DNA from: Candidatus Solibacter sp.
Lineage (GTDB): Bacteria; Acidobacteriota; Terriglobia; Bryobacterales; Bryobacteraceae
Reading direction: 5' to 3'
DNA: 54,197 bases
Assembly: GCA_013822245.1 (NCBI GenBank)
Contig: PNKE01000067.1
Coordinates: 1 to 54,197, forward strand
The stretch's first letter is position 1; the number at the start of each line of letters is the position of its first letter. A program made the translations under genes and the position numbers. Below, piece by piece: positions 32,183-39,528 of the stretch. A model generated the notes under the pieces. That model did not search any database and was not told where the DNA came from. It saw nothing but the letters and a program-made list of their open reading frames with translations.

Positions 32183-33123
32183 AGCAGGACATCGTCAGAC
32201 GGTATCCCGGCAATCCCATCCTCACCAAGTCGTCAATCCCCTATCCGGTTGAAACCGTTCACAATGCCGCCGTGGTGAAGGCTGGAGCCGAATACGTCAT
32301 GCTTTTCCGATCTCATCTGCGCACAGGACGGTCCATCATCGGGCTGGCGCGGAGCCCCGACGGGTTCAATTTCACCGCCGATCCGGAACCCTTCCTCACC
32401 CCCGCGCGCGAGGGCTCCTTTGCTGAGTATGAGGAGTTCGGCGTCGAGGATCCGCGAGTGACCTTGGTCGAAGGCGAGTACATCATCACCTATAGCGCCT
32501 ACTCCCGTAATGGTGTCCGAATCGCGCTCGCCAGGACGAGAGAGTTCAAGGAAGTTGATAGGGTCTCGCTCATCACGCAGGCGGACCATCGGAATGTGGT
32601 GATCTTCCCCGACAAGTTCGACGGACTCTATGCAAGGCTTGATCGTCCTCATTCGGAGATCGCCCCGTGGTCGATCTGGATTTCATACTCGCCGGATCTC
32701 CGCTTCTGGGGCGAATCGCGCCTCATCATGAGGCCCGAGCAGTATCACTGGGACCAAATGAAGATCGGCCCGGGCGCGCCGCCGATCAGGACGGACCAGG
32801 GCTGGCTTTCCATCTATCACGGCGTCTTCCCGACGATGGATGGATCGGTGTACCGGCTTGGCGTTGCACTGCACGACCTCCAGGACCCAGCGAGGATCAT
32901 CGGAGTCTGCGATTCGTGGATCCTCCAACCTGAGGACCCATGGGAAATGACCGGCTATGTTCATAACGTGGTCTTTACCTGCGGCGCCGTCCCGGAACCC
33001 GATGGGACGGTGAAGATCTACTGGGGCGGCGCGGATACGGTCATGTGCGTGGGAGAGGCCAATCTCTCGGACCTGGTCGCATTATGCTTGGAACCTTCGG
33101 GCGCGCGCGGCGCGACCCATTGA
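32179..33123 (+). CDS. Second GH130 family protein (short form)
   Basis: 314 aa, the usual length for the compact GH130 enzymes. Seen are YPGNPILTKSSIPYPVETVHNAA, VMLFRSHLRTGRSIIGLARS, the catalytic Asp in GVEDPRV at ~91, and IGPGAPPIRTDQGWLSIYHGV with VHNVVFTCG near the end. It belongs to the mannosyl-glycan phosphorylase-like group. It starts inside the stop codon of the GT4 gene. It is the last gene of the long + strand run. Confidence 0.9.
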   Translation: MKQDIVRRYPGNPILTKSSIPYPVETVHNAAVVKAGAEYVMLFRSHLRTGRSIIGLARSPDGFNFTADPEPFLTPAREGSFAEYEEFGVEDPRVTLVEGEYIITYSAYSRNGVRIALARTREFKEVDRVSLITQADHRNVVIFPDKFDGLYARLDRPHSEIAPWSIWISYSPDLRFWGESRLIMRPEQYHWDQMKIGPGAPPIRTDQGWLSIYHGVFPTMDGSVYRLGVALHDLQDPARIIGVCDSWILQPEDPWEMTGYVHNVVFTCGAVPEPDGTVKIYWGGADTVMCVGEANLSDLVALCLEPSGARGATH

Positions 33124-33156
33124 CGAAGTCTTTAGAGAATAATTTGTAAAAGTGAG

Positions 33157-33441
33157 TTTTTGGGGAGCCACATCCCAAAACCGTAACTTCCCGCCGCCCG
33201 ATTTCCTTGACAGCATCGGCGTCCCTCCTCCCGCCCGTATCCCAAACATGCGCGGGTATTTGCGTTTCGGCGCGGTTCTCCAGTTGGAAATGCCTCCGAC
33301 CGGGCAACGCTCTCAACCATGATGGTTCGGAGCGTTGGCCTCTCTGAACCCTCCGAACTCTCCGGTTTCTCCGTTGACGACTCCGGTTTCGTTGACAGCC
33401 CGGTTGAGAGAGGTGGGCCGATTGGACAGTTTCGAACTCCC
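33157..33441 (+). repeat. Dispersed ~285-bp intergenic repeat, copy 2
   Basis: Matches 11441-11724 from TTTTTGGGGAGCCAC to TTCGAACTCCC at roughly three quarters identity. The central palindrome is partly decayed here (AACCATGATGGTT at 33315-33327). Homology ends within a few bases of the point where recombinase coding sequence begins. The 327 nt from 33124 to here hold no other feature. Confidence 0.72.
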
Positions 33442-33443
33442 GT

Positions 33444-34480
33444 GGCCGCCTGACGCTGAACATTCTTCTCTCCTTCGCGCAATTCGAGAGGGAGATGATC
33501 GCGGAACGCACAAAGGACAAGATGTCCGCCGCGCGCCGCAAGGGCCGGTGGGTTGGCGGCATCCCGATGCTCGGCTACGACCTGAGCGACAAGGGAGCGG
33601 CGCTGGTGGTGAACCAGGATGAAGCAGCCCGGGTCCGGGCCATCTTCGATCTCTACCTGGAGCATGGCTCGCTAATCCCGGTGGGGCAGGAGTTGATCCT
33701 GCGCGGCTGGCGGATGAAGGAGTGGACCACGCGGAAGGGTAAGGTCGCGGGTGGGCAAGACTTTGCGAAAAACCGCCTGTACAACCTGCTCACGAACATG
33801 GTGTACGTCGGGAAGATCGAGTACGACGGCCAGATCTACGTGGGCGAGCATGAAGCCATCGTCGATCCCGAGGTCTGGCAGCGCGTCCAGGACCGTCTTC
33901 GTTTCAACGGCAGGACCGGCGGCCGCCAGATCCGCAACAAATACGGTGCGGTGCTGAAAGGCATCCTGCTCTGCGGAAGCTGCCAGGCCGGGATGGTCCA
34001 CACCTACACCCAGAAAGCGCCAAACAAACTCTACCGCTACTACGTCTGTGTGAACGCCCACCAGAAGGGCTACAACCAGTGCCAGACGCGTTCGGTGTCA
34101 GCGCCGGCAATCGAGCAGGCTGTGGTGGATCAGATCCGCGGGATCGCTGCCAATCCCACCGTGGTTGAGGAGGTGGTCCGGCAGCTTGACGAACAACGGG
34201 TGGCGGGCGTCGAAGCGTTGGAGCGCGAGAAGCGCGTGATGGAGAAAGAACTCCAACGTCTGGGCAGTGAGGCGAGCTTTGAGCAAAGCCGCGAACAACT
34301 GGAACTGCTGGCCGGTCTCGAGGTCACCGCCAAAGCCGTCGAGCGCCAAGCGGAAGCCATCGGCGCCGCCATCGAAGCCGGCGGAGATCAGCGTGGAGGA
34401 GATGCTGGCCTTGGCGACAGCATCTCCCTTGGACCATTCGGCCGGGAAACCCGGGCACCCGTCAGGCGCGCGCCTGCCTG
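33444..34480 (+). pseudogene. Large serine recombinase, 5'-truncated and frameshifted
   Basis: The frame opens abruptly at GRLTLNILLSFAQFEREMIAE, which in intact members lies after the ~120-residue catalytic resolvase domain with its active Ser. That domain is absent. Preserved parts are the recombinase domain (GGIPMLGYD, LILRGWRMKEWTT, NRLYNLLTNMVYVGKIEYDG), a zinc ribbon (LLCGSCQAGM with CVNAHQKGYNQC) and the coiled coil. At ~34375 one extra base shifts the frame: the expected EISVEEMLALA continues in another frame. It cannot recombine. It abuts repeat copy 2, so the region is a mobile-element scar. The 3' limit is approximate. Confidence 0.82.
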
Positions 34481-34559
34481 GGCAGTGGGCCCGAAGCGGG
34501 AAGGCGATTGCGGGAGCCGAGCACCGAATCCCTTCCGCATGGCACGTCCAATCGATGGC

Positions 34560-35114
34560 CTATTGCCTGCGAAGCGATCGCGCGCGCAGTCCGAGCACCG
34601 CCAGGCCGCAAGCCAGCAACCCCAGCGTCGAAGGCTCGGGGATCTGCCCTCCGGCCGCGTCGCGCACATACCAGGTTTCGTAGACGCAAGTGAGACAGCC
34701 GATGTCAAGGCCGTTGGTGATCCTGCCAGCGGCGGCGTCGCCCAAATCGACGTGGGAGTAGCCGCTCCAGTACTCGGCGGCGAAGGCATACTTTGAATGG
34801 TCGGTATAGCCATTAGGCACGGGGGTGAAATCGCCGGCGAGAGTTGCCGGGGCGATGATGAAATCGGTCCAGTCGGGCCGGTTGGCCCACTCGGCGCCGG
34901 TGGCGAAACGCCAACCCTCACCCGCGCGGAACGAGGGTAATTCAATGTTGCCCGGACCAAATTCGCCGGGGGCGATTGGGCCGGCATAGACCCAGTCGAG
35001 TCCTCCAAACGTTATGTAGTGGGTGGAAGGGATTGGGGTCCCCGCACCGATAAGGGCGGCGGGCAGTTGCGCGCAAGCCAGCAGGACCAGGCAGCCCAGA
35101 ATCAGAATCTTCAT
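34560..35114 (-). CDS. PEP-CTERM exported protein
   Basis: 184 aa from the ATG at 35114, preceded by GGAGGAGGT at 7-nt spacing. A signal peptide (MKILILGCLVLLACAQLPAA) and a beta-rich domain with two cysteines (IGCLTCVYETWYV) are followed by the sorting tail: IPEPSTLGLLACGLAVLGL then RARSLRRQ. PEP-CTERM tails are cut by exosortase, which is not in this window. The domain has no name I recognise. Its 3' end lies in the remnants of the recombinase region. It shows that the host also uses the PEP-CTERM route, distinct from the LPETA/sortase route above. Confidence 0.85.
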   Translation of the reverse strand: MKILILGCLVLLACAQLPAALIGAGTPIPSTHYITFGGLDWVYAGPIAPGEFGPGNIELPSFRAGEGWRFATGAEWANRPDWTDFIIAPATLAGDFTPVPNGYTDHSKYAFAAEYWSGYSHVDLGDAAAGRITNGLDIGCLTCVYETWYVRDAAGGQIPEPSTLGLLACGLAVLGLRARSLRRQ

Positions 35115-35321
35115 TGTTTGACCTCCTCCATGAGATACACATGCATCACGCGGACTGAATCCGCCAGATTTATTAAGGTTACTACATCTCGACCGCGTTC
35201 GTACCCCCATTTTTAAAATGAATCAAAAAATGTCCCAGGCCGGAGGACCGGCGCTCGGTGACTCCCCGTCGATCTCATGGAATCCTCTGAGGTAGAGCCA
35301 GCGGTGACTCGGTCCCTCGCC

Positions 35322-35627
35322 TCACGCTGGTGTGCGGGTGCGGACGCGGCGGGTGATCTCGTCGCCGTGGCGCTGGCGCGCTGTGCGGAGGTCATAGTCG
35401 AGTTGGAGGCCGAGCCAGGTTTCGGGCGAGACGCGGAAGTGGGCGGACAGTCGAAGGGCGGTATCGGCGGTGATCGAGCGCGCGCCGTTGACGATGGCAC
35501 TAATGCGGTTGGGCGGGACGTCGAGGTCGCGGGCGAGTTGGTTGATGCTGATGCCGAGGGGCTTCATGAAATCCTCGAGAAGGATCTCGCCGGGGTGGAT
35601 GGGGTCGAGGTGTTTCGCCTGGGTCAT
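35322..35627 (-). CDS. higA: HigA-type antitoxin (XRE helix-turn-helix)
   Basis: 101 aa from the ATG at 35627. DPIHPGEILLEDFMKPLGIS is the usual HigA start, followed by the helix-turn-helix INQLARDLDVPPNRISAIVN and the family end ADTALRLSAHFRVSPETWLG. HigA binds and blocks HigB and represses the operon. The toxin gene lies 20 nt upstream on the same strand, the usual higB-higA order. Confidence 0.92.
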   Translation of the reverse strand: MTQAKHLDPIHPGEILLEDFMKPLGISINQLARDLDVPPNRISAIVNGARSITADTALRLSAHFRVSPETWLGLQLDYDLRTARQRHGDEITRRVRTRTPA

Positions 35628-35647
35628 TGCCGTCTCCGTCTGCGTTC

Positions 35648-35926
35648 TCAATGGTAGTCCACGATTTCCACGTCGTGCGCATCGCCGCCGCGCCATGCGA
35701 AGCAGATACGCCATTGGCCGTTGATTCGAATGCTGTAGGTTCCTGCCCGGTCGCCTTTGAGCGACTCAAGCTGATTTCCGGGCGGAACTCGAAGATCCTC
35801 CAGCCGTGCGGCCTGGTTCAGGTACAGCAGTTTGCGCCGCGCCACGCGTTCGATGGCTTGAAATCGCCGGACCATGAGGTCATCGAACAACTCAGCCGTG
35901 TGCGGGCACTTGAACGACCTGATCAA
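35648..35926 (-). CDS. higB: HigB-type toxin (RelE/ParE superfamily)
   Basis: 92 aa with a TTG start at 35926; the family usually begins MI(K/R)SF, so this start is preferred. Seen are RRFQAIERVARRKLLYLNQA, LRVPPGNQLESLKGDRAG and YSIRINGQWRICFAWRGGDA, ending in VEIVDYH, the whole HigB fold including the terminal His. HigB is a ribosome-dependent mRNA interferase. It forms an operon with higA. Confidence 0.92.
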   Translation of the reverse strand: MIRSFKCPHTAELFDDLMVRRFQAIERVARRKLLYLNQAARLEDLRVPPGNQLESLKGDRAGTYSIRINGQWRICFAWRGGDAHDVEIVDYH

Positions 35927-35931
35927 AGTCC

Positions 35932-35960
35932 AGTCTAGTCCGCGAAAGGCGTTACGTCAA
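35932..35960 (-). promoter_or_regulatory. Sigma-70-type promoter of higBA
   Basis: On the - strand, TTGACG (35960-35955) and TAGACT (35937-35932) are separated by 17 nt. Transcription should start at ~35925, practically at the TTG start codon, so the mRNA would be leaderless or nearly so. Confidence 0.5.
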
Positions 35961-35982
35961 GCGTAATGGCAACCATCAAGCA

Positions 35983-36008
35983 GAAAGGGCAGGCGTGGCG
36001 GCCTGCCC
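35983..36008 (-). terminator. Terminator downstream of ahpD
   Basis: GGGCAGGC (35987-35994) and GCCTGCCC (36001-36008) form a perfect 8-bp stem with a 6-nt loop. On the - strand it is followed by TTTCTG. It lies 48 nt after the ahpD stop. Confidence 0.7.
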
Positions 36009-36055
36009 GTTGGGGTTCTGGATGTTCGGCGGAGCGGCCTGTGCGGCCGCGCAGA

Positions 36056-36580
36056 TTAGATGTTTTCCGTGTCGAGGACGGTGGCGACGGCGTGGAGAGT
36101 TGAGGCGATGCGGATGCTGGCGACGACGGCTTCGGCGTTGAGGCCCTTTTCCAGCACCACGGCGTCGTGCGACTTCAGGCAGACTTCGCAGCCCTTGATC
36201 GCCGACGAGGCCAGGCAGGCCAGTTCGAAGTCCACCGGGTCGCCGCCGTGCATGCGGATGGCCTGCATGCGGAGGCGGGCCGGGATCTGTTCGTAGTCGG
36301 GCTTGCCGATCATGTGGCGGAAGCGGTAGAAGACGTTGTTCATGCCCATGACGGCGCCGGCGGCCTTGGCGGAGTTGAGTTGTTCGGGCGAGAGCTTCGC
36401 CGAGGCTTCGGCCAGGACGGCGGCGGCGAGCTTCACGTTGCGGCAGGCCATGGCGCAGGCCACGGCGACGGTCCAGGTCTGGCGCTCGGTGAGTTCGGCC
36501 TGCTGGAGGACGTTCTGAAGGTTGACGCGCTGGTCTTTTGCGTAATCCGGGATAGCGTCGGCGAGTTGTTGGAGGGTCAT
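36056..36580 (-). CDS. ahpD: AhpD-like alkylhydroperoxidase (carboxymuconolactone decarboxylase fold)
   Basis: 174 aa from the ATG at 36580. C131-x2-C134 and H138 in KGCEVCLKSHD form the AhpD redox centre, with a conserved Glu at 119 and helical CMD repeats (WTVAVACAMACRNVKLAAAV, NNVFYRFRHMIG). AhpD reduces the peroxiredoxin AhpC, linking it to lipoamide-dependent electron supply. AhpC is encoded upstream on the same strand, with 306 nt between them. Confidence 0.9.
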   Translation of the reverse strand: MTLQQLADAIPDYAKDQRVNLQNVLQQAELTERQTWTVAVACAMACRNVKLAAAVLAEASAKLSPEQLNSAKAAGAVMGMNNVFYRFRHMIGKPDYEQIPARLRMQAIRMHGGDPVDFELACLASSAIKGCEVCLKSHDAVVLEKGLNAEAVVASIRIASTLHAVATVLDTENI

Positions 36581-36886
36581 GGGGTAAGAATAAATCCTTT
36601 CAGGGTATGAATTGGGGGGGGCGTGCGGGGCGCCCGGTTGGACGCCCCCATAGGGTTCAGTTGGAACGGCCGGTTCGAGAACCGCTCCTTTCAGTCGCGG
36701 CACGCCGGGCGATCGCGGATCAGTGTCAGGCCACGATGGCCTCCCTTGCGAGCCTGGCCTGTGAGGGCGATGTAGACACAAGCGCTACCGCCCGCTGTGA
36801 CGCAGGCGGCTCGCCAGAGTCAAACGCGGCAGGCCGGGAGGCCGGTCCTACCAAGTCGTTCAGACAGGCCGGGAGGCCGGTCCTGC
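36581..36886. other. 306-base ahpC-ahpD spacer with palindromic repeats
   Basis: No coding signal. Contains the two copies of a 20-bp repeat near the ahpC end and a hairpin GGGGCG/CGCCCC at about 36629-36652. Long for a two-gene operon spacer. Confidence 0.6.
36830..36884. repeat. Two 20-bp copies of CAGGCCGGGAGGCCGGTCCT
   Basis: Identical copies at 36830-36849 and 36865-36884. Each is internally palindromic (GGCC...GGCC, AGGCC..GGCCGGTCCT) and would fold. They lie just past the ahpC stop codon and may stop or slow polymerase or protect the 3' end. Confidence 0.72.
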
Positions 36887-37423
36887 TTAGACGTGGATGG
36901 TTTCCTGGCCCTTGTTCCAGTTGCAGGGGCAGAGTTCGTCGGTCTGCAGGGCGTCGAGCACGCGCAGCACTTCCTGCGAGTTGCGGCCCACGGAGAGGTC
37001 GGTCACCATCACGAAACGGATGATGTCCTGGGCGTCGACGATGTAGACGGCGCGCTGGCTGACGCCGGCTGCCGGGTCGATGATGCCGAGGGCGGCGGAG
37101 AGTTCGCGCTTCACGTCGGCGAGCATCGGGATCGGCAGGTCCTTCAGGTCGGCGTGGTTCTGACGCCAGGCGAGGTGGACGAACTCGGAGTCGACGCTGG
37201 CGCCGAGCAGGACGGCGTCACGGTCGGCGAAATCCTTGTTCAGCTTGCCGAAGGCGACGATCTCGGTCGGGCAGACGAAGGTGAAGTCCTTCGGCCAGAA
37301 AAAGACGACTTTCCACTTGCCGGCGTAGGTCTGGTTGGAGACGTCGGTGAACGCCGTCTTGAGGTCGGTGGAGACCGTGGCCTTCACGTTGAATTGGGGG
37401 AACTTCTGTCCAACACCAAGCAT
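36887..37423 (-). CDS. ahpC: AhpC-type peroxiredoxin
   Basis: 178 aa. Peroxidatic C51 in FTFVCPTEI, with the preceding WKVVFFWPKDF, and resolving Cys in the C-terminal ELCPCNW (C165 or C167). The two-Cys end and the AhpD partner place it with the mycobacterial-type AhpC, which AhpD reduces in place of AhpF. It removes H2O2, alkyl hydroperoxides and peroxynitrite in the cytoplasm. It follows the PerR gene by 36 nt, so the three form a perR-ahpC-ahpD operon. Confidence 0.93.
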   Translation of the reverse strand: MLGVGQKFPQFNVKATVSTDLKTAFTDVSNQTYAGKWKVVFFWPKDFTFVCPTEIVAFGKLNKDFADRDAVLLGASVDSEFVHLAWRQNHADLKDLPIPMLADVKRELSAALGIIDPAAGVSQRAVYIVDAQDIIRFVMVTDLSVGRNSQEVLRVLDALQTDELCPCNWNKGQETIHV

Positions 37424-37459
37424 TTTGAGTGATACTCCTTTAACGGTTTGAACTTGAAC

Positions 37460-37915
37460 TTAGGACGATGGCTCGCCGCAAGAGCGGCACAGGCCCTGGA
37501 ACTCGACCGAATAGCGTTGAAGGCTGAAGCCTTCAGGCAGCTTGCGGCGGAGTTCGACGGGCGCAAGGAGTTCCTCTTCAATGTCGAAGATCTCCTTGCA
37601 GCGGACACAAACAAAGTGATGATGCGGCGCGGAATTGGTTTCAACCCGCAGCGCGCCGTGATGCAGACTGACCTCGCGGGTGAGGCCGTGATCGATGAAC
37701 GTTTTCAGGTTCTTATAGACGGTGGCCAGCGAGATGGCCGGAATCTGGCGCTTCACCTCGCCGTAGATGGATTCAGGGCTGGGATGGCCGTGCATCTCGA
37801 CCAGTGCCCGGAAGATGATCTCACGCTGATGGGTGAGGCTAAGCCCGGCGTGGCGGCATTCCTGGCGGAAGCGTTCGACCCGCGCCTCCACATCCACTTG
37901 AGAGATCTGCTCCAT
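37460..37915 (-). CDS. perR: Fur-family peroxide regulator (PerR-like)
   Basis: 151 aa. A winged-helix domain (RQECRHAGLSLTHQREIIFRAL and SLATVYKNLKTFIDHGL) is followed by the metal-sensing domain with HHHFVCVRCKEIF and CRSCGE, the two zinc CxxC pairs. Location directly before ahpC-ahpD suggests PerR and not Fur. The inverted repeat at 37917-37929 abuts the ATG, so self-repression is likely. No Shine-Dalgarno sequence precedes the ATG; the mRNA may be leaderless. Confidence 0.88.
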   Translation of the reverse strand: MEQISQVDVEARVERFRQECRHAGLSLTHQREIIFRALVEMHGHPSPESIYGEVKRQIPAISLATVYKNLKTFIDHGLTREVSLHHGALRVETNSAPHHHFVCVRCKEIFDIEEELLAPVELRRKLPEGFSLQRYSVEFQGLCRSCGEPSS

Positions 37916-37916
37916 T

Positions 37917-37929
37917 GATAACTGTTATC
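37917..37929. promoter_or_regulatory. Candidate PerR operator GATAAC-T-GTTATC
   Basis: A perfect 6-1-6 inverted repeat one base upstream of the perR start codon, in the 79-nt space shared with the divergent M23 peptidase gene. It is GC-richer than the Bacillus Per box but has its TAA-n-TTA centre character. Confidence 0.55.
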
Positions 37930-37994
37930 GAACGCGAACATGTATCAAGATGCACGTCTCCCTCATGATGATTCAACTCTTTGCCGATGAATGA

Positions 37995-39527
37995 ATGGGC
38001 ATGCACCGCGTTCCAACGCTCTTCATGATGCTTGCGACCCCGGCCTGGGTCCTCACGGCGGCCACCGTTGGCGAGAGCCGGCTGGGGACCCAAGCCGATG
38101 AAAACGCGTGTGTTGTGCGGGGGCAAGGGAGTCCGTTCGGTCACCGGGAGCAGCAGATCTTCCTGCGCTTCACGGCCTCGGGCATCCGCACGGGCGACCG
38201 TCTGGCCATCGATTGGGTGAATCCGGCGGGGGAGACGGTTTCGTCTGTGCCTTACGAAGAACTGCCGGCGGCGAAGTCGTTGTGTTTCATGAGCGCACTG
38301 CCGGTGGCCGGGTATGCGGCCGGATCGATGCCCGGCGAGTGGCGCGTTCGCGTGATGGTGAACGGAGCGCAGGCGCATGAACGGCGGTTCACGATCACGG
38401 GGGTGGCGCCGCGGGAGGGGTTAAGGATTCGGGGGGTGCGATGGCGGCAGGGCGCGGATGGGCAGGCGCGGGTAGATGTGGAGACCGAGGGGTTGGCCGC
38501 GTTGACGACGGTGAACATTGCGCGATACCGGCAGGCGGGCGGCTGGGAGTTCGTCGCCCATGCGATGCCGGACGCGGTTGAGGGCAGCAGGGTGTCGGCG
38601 GCCATGGCGGCGCTGGCGCCGGGGCAGTATTACGCGATCCTGCGGTCGGAGACCGGCGAACAGAGCGCGCCGGCGGCGTTCCAGGTGGCTACCCTCAGCG
38701 AGTACAGTTTTCCGGCGCTGGCTGGACACACATGGCGGATCACGCAAGGGCCGTTCGGGTCGTTTTCCCACTGGGGCCGGTCGATTCACGCCTGGGACGC
38801 CGCGCCGGTGACCAACCGCGTGGTGGCGGCGATGCGTCCGGGCGTTGTGGTGGCGCGCGATCTGGGGCTGGGTCAGACGCCGAGGCTGCGTTCGTTTGGC
38901 AACTACGTCACCATTGACCATGGCGACGGCGAGTATTCCCATTACGCGCATCTGAAAACCCGTACGTATCTTGTGAAGACGGGCGACCGTGTCGACGCCG
39001 GCCAGCCGCTGGCCGAGGTGGGCAACAGCGGCTACTCGTTCGGCGTCCATCTGCACGTTCACGTGACGCGGTCGCCGAAGATCGCCTCGATGTCGATCCC
39101 GTTCCGCTTTGCCGAACTGGGCGAAGGCCGTAACGGCAACTACCGCGGGCCTATCGTCTCGCGGAACCGGCCGGCCGGGTTGGTTCCGTTGGCCGCCGCG
39201 GCGGCGAATTTGGCATCGTCGCGGGCGGTCAGGCCGAAACCGAAATGGGAGGGCGCGGTGGCATTTGCGCAGTGGTGGCGCAAGCCGCTGGCTGTGCCGA
39301 AGCGGGCGCGGACGATTGAGATCCGGCACGGCTGGGAGGACCCGGCGACGGGTTTCGACCTGCATCTGATCAGCCCGTCGGGCAGGCGCTACCTCCATGA
39401 TTCGGGCAGCCGCGAAGCCCCGCTGGTGGTGCCCGCGCCCGAACCGGGGCAATGGCATGTCTTTGTCCAGGCTGTCCATGGCGGCGGCGGCGAACTGCCG
39501 TTCTGGGTGGACGCCGCGGTACGTTAA
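37995..39527 (+). CDS. Secreted M23-family metallopeptidase
   Basis: 510 aa; ATG at 37995 or 38001. A signal peptide (HRVPTLFMMLATPAWVLTAA) is followed by beta domains (~50-230) and the LytM/M23 domain (~235-370). It shows HWGRSIHAWDAAPV, VVAAMRPGVVVARD, NYVTIDHGDGEYSHYAHLKT and GVHLHVHVT, the metal-binding H-x-H. The C-terminal ~110 residues resemble a pre-peptidase or cell-envelope sandwich (GFDLHLISPSGRRYLHDSG). It may cut peptide cross-links in peptidoglycan. Divergent from perR. Confidence 0.82.
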   Translation: MGMHRVPTLFMMLATPAWVLTAATVGESRLGTQADENACVVRGQGSPFGHREQQIFLRFTASGIRTGDRLAIDWVNPAGETVSSVPYEELPAAKSLCFMSALPVAGYAAGSMPGEWRVRVMVNGAQAHERRFTITGVAPREGLRIRGVRWRQGADGQARVDVETEGLAALTTVNIARYRQAGGWEFVAHAMPDAVEGSRVSAAMAALAPGQYYAILRSETGEQSAPAAFQVATLSEYSFPALAGHTWRITQGPFGSFSHWGRSIHAWDAAPVTNRVVAAMRPGVVVARDLGLGQTPRLRSFGNYVTIDHGDGEYSHYAHLKTRTYLVKTGDRVDAGQPLAEVGNSGYSFGVHLHVHVTRSPKIASMSIPFRFAELGEGRNGNYRGPIVSRNRPAGLVPLAAAAANLASSRAVRPKPKWEGAVAFAQWWRKPLAVPKRARTIEIRHGWEDPATGFDLHLISPSGRRYLHDSGSREAPLVVPAPEPGQWHVFVQAVHGGGGELPFWVDAAVR

Positions 39528-39528
39528 C

